Of a stretch of 42,410 bases of DNA, positions 39,332 to 42,410 are shown one piece after another. Within the stretch, counting starts at the first letter, position 1. Every line of letters begins with the position of its first letter. The stretch lies in NCBI GenBank assembly GCA_051747785.1, contig JBNJGN010000003.1, positions 1 through 42,410 on the forward strand, in the 5' to 3' direction. The stretch is from SKVL01 sp051747785 (GTDB taxonomy: Bacteria > Patescibacteriota > Minisyncoccia > Phycocordibacterales > CSBR16-193). A model generated the notes under the pieces. The model was not told the DNA's origin. It made no database searches and was given only the letters and a program-made list of their open reading frames with translations. Position numbers and translations under genes: made by a program.

Positions 39332-40390
39332 TTATAAATTTAAAATGAACTTTCCGGGCTCTTTACTTATGCCGTTTTCATTCACTATGTAAAAATAAAC
39401 ATCTAATTGAAAACCGGGGCCTTCAACATGATCAACATCAGGTTCATCAAAGGAAGTTTCAACTTTGAAACTAAGACTTTTTCCGTCAGGCGAAGGGACG
39501 CCTTCAACCGTATTAACAGAGGTACGAACCATATTCCACTCCTCGTCAAAATTTTCGCCGTAAACGGTAACCTCAGTTCCCGTTTCTGCCTCAGAAGGAG
39601 TTACCGAATCTATTCTGGGAGGAGTGGCCCCCTCATCTACGACCGCAAAAAACACACTTTCATTGTCCGTTTTCCCTTTTTCGTTTTTTACTTGAATATT
39701 ATGGTAACCGGATTCTGCTTCTTCCGGTACGTTTATCACTATAGTATCACTACTTTGGGCCTCAACATTTTCAATCTTTATATCGTCACCAAAATACACG
39801 GTGTTTTTTGAAGTAAAACCAAACCCGTATATTTCAATTTTCTCTCCTCTCTCACCGGAGTAATGAGAGGGCTGTGTTAACATAAGTTCTTCTGTATACA
39901 TCCAGTTAAGCTCTTCTTGGTCTCCATCTCCTTCTTCCAGAGTTGGTTCTTCGGGCTGTTCATCATCATCTTTGATATGTTCTTCGGTGCCATCTTTTTC
40001 ATCAGACTCTTTTTTCTCACTCAAAAGATCATCTACTTTCCCTCTGGACGAGGGGCCGAAATACCCCGTACCCCTTTGGAGCCCCAGTGGGGAGAGTACT
40101 TCGGAGGAATACTTTTCCTGGAAACGGATAACAGCATTTTTGGTAATAGGTCCGAAATATTCTGTCTCTTGACCTGGGGAACCGGCTCCGTAACTGGCTA
40201 AGCGAGTATCAGGGTCACGGTTTAAAATAACTTGCAACTCCTTAACATCTTCACCTCGGTCTCCGATCATAAGATCGCGCCTAAAAAGCATATCAGCACT
40301 CAAAGCCTCCTGACAAAGACAGAAGACCCCCATAAACAAAAATAGGGAAGTGCTTATTTTTAAAATAGATCTTTTTTTTAGGGTTATCAT
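39332..40390 (-). CDS. Secreted peptidoglycan-binding protein with two IPT/TIG domains
   Basis: The 352-aa protein has a signal peptide (about 1-31, ending EALSADM) and a PG_binding_1-like domain (about 35-130) with GDRGEDVKELQVILNRDP and YFGPITKNAVIRFQEKY. An acidic linker is followed by two IPT/TIG (Ig-like) domains (about 170-250, from TQPSHYSGERGEKIEIYGFGF; about 258-350, from PRIDSVTPSEAETGTEVTVYGENF). This is a surface protein tied to peptidoglycan. A role in adhesion or pilus anchoring is possible. It begins a two-gene minus-strand unit. Confidence 0.88.
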   Translation of the reverse strand: MITLKKRSILKISTSLFLFMGVFCLCQEALSADMLFRRDLMIGDRGEDVKELQVILNRDPDTRLASYGAGSPGQETEYFGPITKNAVIRFQEKYSSEVLSPLGLQRGTGYFGPSSRGKVDDLLSEKKESDEKDGTEEHIKDDDEQPEEPTLEEGDGDQEELNWMYTEELMLTQPSHYSGERGEKIEIYGFGFTSKNTVYFGDDIKIENVEAQSSDTIVINVPEEAESGYHNIQVKNEKGKTDNESVFFAVVDEGATPPRIDSVTPSEAETGTEVTVYGENFDEEWNMVRTSVNTVEGVPSPDGKSLSFKVETSFDEPDVDHVEGPGFQLDVYFYIVNENGISKEPGKFILNL

Positions 40391-40557
40391 GAAAAATAGA
40401 AATTATAAATATAAAATAGTGCTTTGAATTATATAATTATTATACACCAATAAAGATAAGTTTTCTTAGTTGGTATCCACAAAACATTGCATAATTAAAA
40501 TAGAAAAGAAATAAATTAAAAGGTGTGTATAAGTTTAAATTTTAAAACTTGAAAATC

Positions 40558-40566
40558 TGTTACAAT
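40558..40566 (+). promoter_or_regulatory. Extended -10 promoter
   Basis: TGTTACAAT (TG-n-TACAAT) predicts a start near 40573 and a 26-base leader for the gene at 40599. The 208-base spacer holds little else; I see no other structure in it. Confidence 0.5.
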
Positions 40567-40598
40567 TTAAATGTAGGTAAGCAGTGTAGCTTTTATAT

Positions 40599-41510
40599 AT
40601 GAAAACCAAAGGAATACTACCGCTTCTGGCGATTCTCTTTGCCGTTATAGTACTAGGAAGTACGGCAATGCTAAGCGCTTCACCAGAGACGTCCACAAAA
40701 CATAAAATATACGAAAGAGGAGATGCCTTGAAGGCAACCGCGCGTCTTTATAATGATAACACCGAAAAGGGAGAAGATAATTGGATAGAGGAGCTAAACA
40801 GAGTAATACCCCCAAAAGAACAGAAAAGGCTTAAAGAGTCTTCGTCTTCTGATCTTACCGTAACGGAAAGATTTCTGTCAGATCTCTTTAAAAATCTTCA
40901 GAAAGAAGAGAGTTTAAGTAGTCTGACCGCAGAAAACCTGAGCTCAGAAATTGAAACCGATAAGTACGAGATCATGATGAATGAATTTATTGAGGGGGAG
41001 TTGAAAGAAATGGAAGATGAACATTTCGCCTTGGAAGATCTTGATATCAAACAAGGTTACTCCAAAAAGGATGTCCGTGAATACGGTAACGAAGTTGGAG
41101 AGATAATCCTCAGAAACTCTCCGGGGCTTGACCATCAGTTGGACCTTTTTCAAGATCTTGTTGTAAACAGTAATCAACAGGCAAGACTTGATCTAATAAA
41201 GATATCAGAAGGTTATAGAAAGATCGCCGAAGAAGTTGCTTCCGTAGAAGTGCCTGAGGGTGTTGCTCAGACACACCTTGGTTTTGTTAACGGAATGAGG
41301 TCCAGCGGATCCCATATAGAGAATATGGCCCAAGTTAAAAAAGACCCGATATTAGGGCTTATTTCCGCTGAAAGCTATCTTAAGAGAGTCGCCTCCGGAG
41401 CACCTCTAGAGATATCAAAAGAATTGAAACTTTTCTTTAAAAAAGAAGGAGTATTTTACGGTCCAAAGGACCCCGGTGCAGCCTTTAATTTGCTAGGGGA
41501 GCTTGAATAG
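40599..41510 (+). CDS. Secreted helical protein of unknown function
   Basis: The 303-aa protein has a signal peptide (LLAILFAVIVLGSTAMLSAS, about 9-28) and then an almost all-helical, charged mature domain with no Cys. Features include EIMMNEFIEGELKEMEDEH and VPEGVAQTHLGFVNGMRSSGSHIENMAQVKKDP near 225-255, reminiscent of helical bundle proteins. No family is recognised. The partial gene 23 bases downstream is also an exported protein, so the pair is probably an operon for a surface or secretion function. Confidence 0.75.
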   Translation: MKTKGILPLLAILFAVIVLGSTAMLSASPETSTKHKIYERGDALKATARLYNDNTEKGEDNWIEELNRVIPPKEQKRLKESSSSDLTVTERFLSDLFKNLQKEESLSSLTAENLSSEIETDKYEIMMNEFIEGELKEMEDEHFALEDLDIKQGYSKKDVREYGNEVGEIILRNSPGLDHQLDLFQDLVVNSNQQARLDLIKISEGYRKIAEEVASVEVPEGVAQTHLGFVNGMRSSGSHIENMAQVKKDPILGLISAESYLKRVASGAPLEISKELKLFFKKEGVFYGPKDPGAAFNLLGELE

Positions 41511-41533
41511 AAATATTTTATTTAAAAGAAAAA

Positions 41534-42410
41534 ATGGAAATTAAAAATTTTACATATTTAAATAAAGCAAAGAACATACCATTACTATTGCTGTTTTCTG
41601 TTTTAACTTTTAGCTTCATAGTGCTCTTATATCCCTCTCCTCAAAAAGTAGAGGCTCTTGGCGGTCAGTATGTTCCGGTCCGCGAAACAGGAAGAAACCT
41701 AAGCGCAAACGAAGCAACTGAAGACCTTACTCGAAGTTTTAGGGATTATTATTACGACAAAGAATACGTAGAAGATGAAGTTGCATGGTTTTTCGTTAAA
41801 GAGATAATAAACAGTACTATTGTTGATGAAATGTTAAGCTGGGTAAAAAGCAGCTTTAACGGTGAACCTGCTTTCATAAAAGATCCGGGTAATTTCTTCT
41901 CTTCAATGGGAGAAGGTGTTTTTGATAAGATAATAAGTGAAAATTTTGAGGATTTATGTGACGATTTCGGAGGAGAAAACGGGGCAGTTGCAGAAGCCAT
42001 AAAACACAAGTACGTTGAATCCAAAGACATGGAACAGAGTTACTCGTGTACTCTAGAAGATGTGATAGATAACTATGATGACTTTGTCTCTGGTAATTTC
42101 TATCAAGGAGGTTGGGACGGGTTCTTTGCCTTAAGCCAAAACTCAAAAAACAACCCTTACGGCGCCTACTTGAAAGCTGATATAGATATGCAAAACGAAG
42201 TAATAAGAAATGCTGAACTGGCCAAACAGGAACTTGAATGGGGAAGTGGTTTGTTTTCCACAAGAGACGGGGGTTCTATTACCATGCCAGGAGATATTTT
42301 AAAAGACCAGATAAACGAAACTCTCTCCTCGGACATAAGACAGCTTGAGCACGCTGATGAGTTAACAGAAATGTTAGCCGTTTTAGCTGGGCAGCTTGTA
42401 AGTAACATTA
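41534..42410 (+). CDS. Exported protein of unknown function, 3' partial
   Basis: From ATG 41534 the frame stays open to the window end (292 codons visible), so the C-terminus is missing. There is a short basic start (MEIKNFTYLNKAKN), a hydrophobic signal (IPLLLLFSVLTFSFIVLLYP) and a mature part with EYVEDEVAWFFVKEIINSTI, two Cys (DLCDDFG, YSCTLED), GGWDGFFALSQNSKNNPYGA and a helical tail (QLEHADELTEMLAVLAGQLV). I do not recognise the family with confidence. It could belong to a lineage-specific export or pilus-type system together with the gene before it. Confidence 0.75.
   Translation, partial: MEIKNFTYLNKAKNIPLLLLFSVLTFSFIVLLYPSPQKVEALGGQYVPVRETGRNLSANEATEDLTRSFRDYYYDKEYVEDEVAWFFVKEIINSTIVDEMLSWVKSSFNGEPAFIKDPGNFFSSMGEGVFDKIISENFEDLCDDFGGENGAVAEAIKHKYVESKDMEQSYSCTLEDVIDNYDDFVSGNFYQGGWDGFFALSQNSKNNPYGAYLKADIDMQNEVIRNAELAKQELEWGSGLFSTRDGGSITMPGDILKDQINETLSSDIRQLEHADELTEMLAVLAGQLVSNI

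Overview
The window looks like a chromosomal segment of a small-genome Candidate Phyla Radiation / Patescibacteria (Parcubacteria-like) bacterium. This is an inference from several traits: AT-rich compact coding, translation starts almost without Shine-Dalgarno sequences, short leaders behind extended -10 promoters, a trigger factor lacking its PPIase domain, a minimal type IV pilus locus, and several lineage-type secreted proteins with no recognisable family. No rRNA or taxonomic marker tree was available to me.

Layout. Bases 1-1270 hold two genes of unknown function, compositionally unlike the rest and with the only good Shine-Dalgarno sequence I noticed, closed by a strong terminator. Bases 1297-11295 are almost entirely minus strand: recJ, then (in transcription order from 11295 leftward) pilB, pilC, four pilin-like genes, tpiA and pgk, with a HIT-family gene on the plus strand. 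A strand switch at 11.3-11.56 kb has a near-consensus promoter and a hairpin leader. Then come plus-strand housekeeping genes: nusA, ppa, an acidic membrane protein, tig, clpP, rny and an HU gene. Bases 18.2-23.1 kb are sparse: four tRNAs (Gly-GCC, Pro-TGG, Gly-TCC, Arg-TCG), an RNHCP zinc protein, a lone receiver domain, a yraN-like gene, a P-loop kinase, a coiled-coil protein with an apparent start-proximal frameshift, a cluster of DnaA-box-like sequences, and a 168-bp tandem repeat containing the 3' end of tRNA-Arg and interrupted by an assembly gap. After cca (23.2-24.7 kb) comes a 1.7-kb gene-free tract with eleven copies of a parS-like palindrome. xerC/D, rpsO, a NYN-domain gene, pnp, a dksA/traR-like gene, comM, a phosphohexomutase gene, an M23/LysM hydrolase, uvrD/pcrA and rsmA follow, ending in four envelope or secreted proteins, the last cut by the window edge.

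How it fits together. The most remarkable signal is non-coding: a dense ParB-parS-type centromere candidate (24675-26090) lying within 5 kb of a DnaA-box cluster (20173-20466), with perfect DnaA boxes scattered around (18642, 20193, 23192, 26348, 29215, 36071) and a Xer recombinase gene beside it. Together these suggest an origin-proximal chromosome-segregation region, although dnaA, dnaN, parA and parB are not in the window. The second is the tRNA-Arg 3'-end tandem array. The pilus genes, recJ and comM are compatible with DNA uptake, which is inference.
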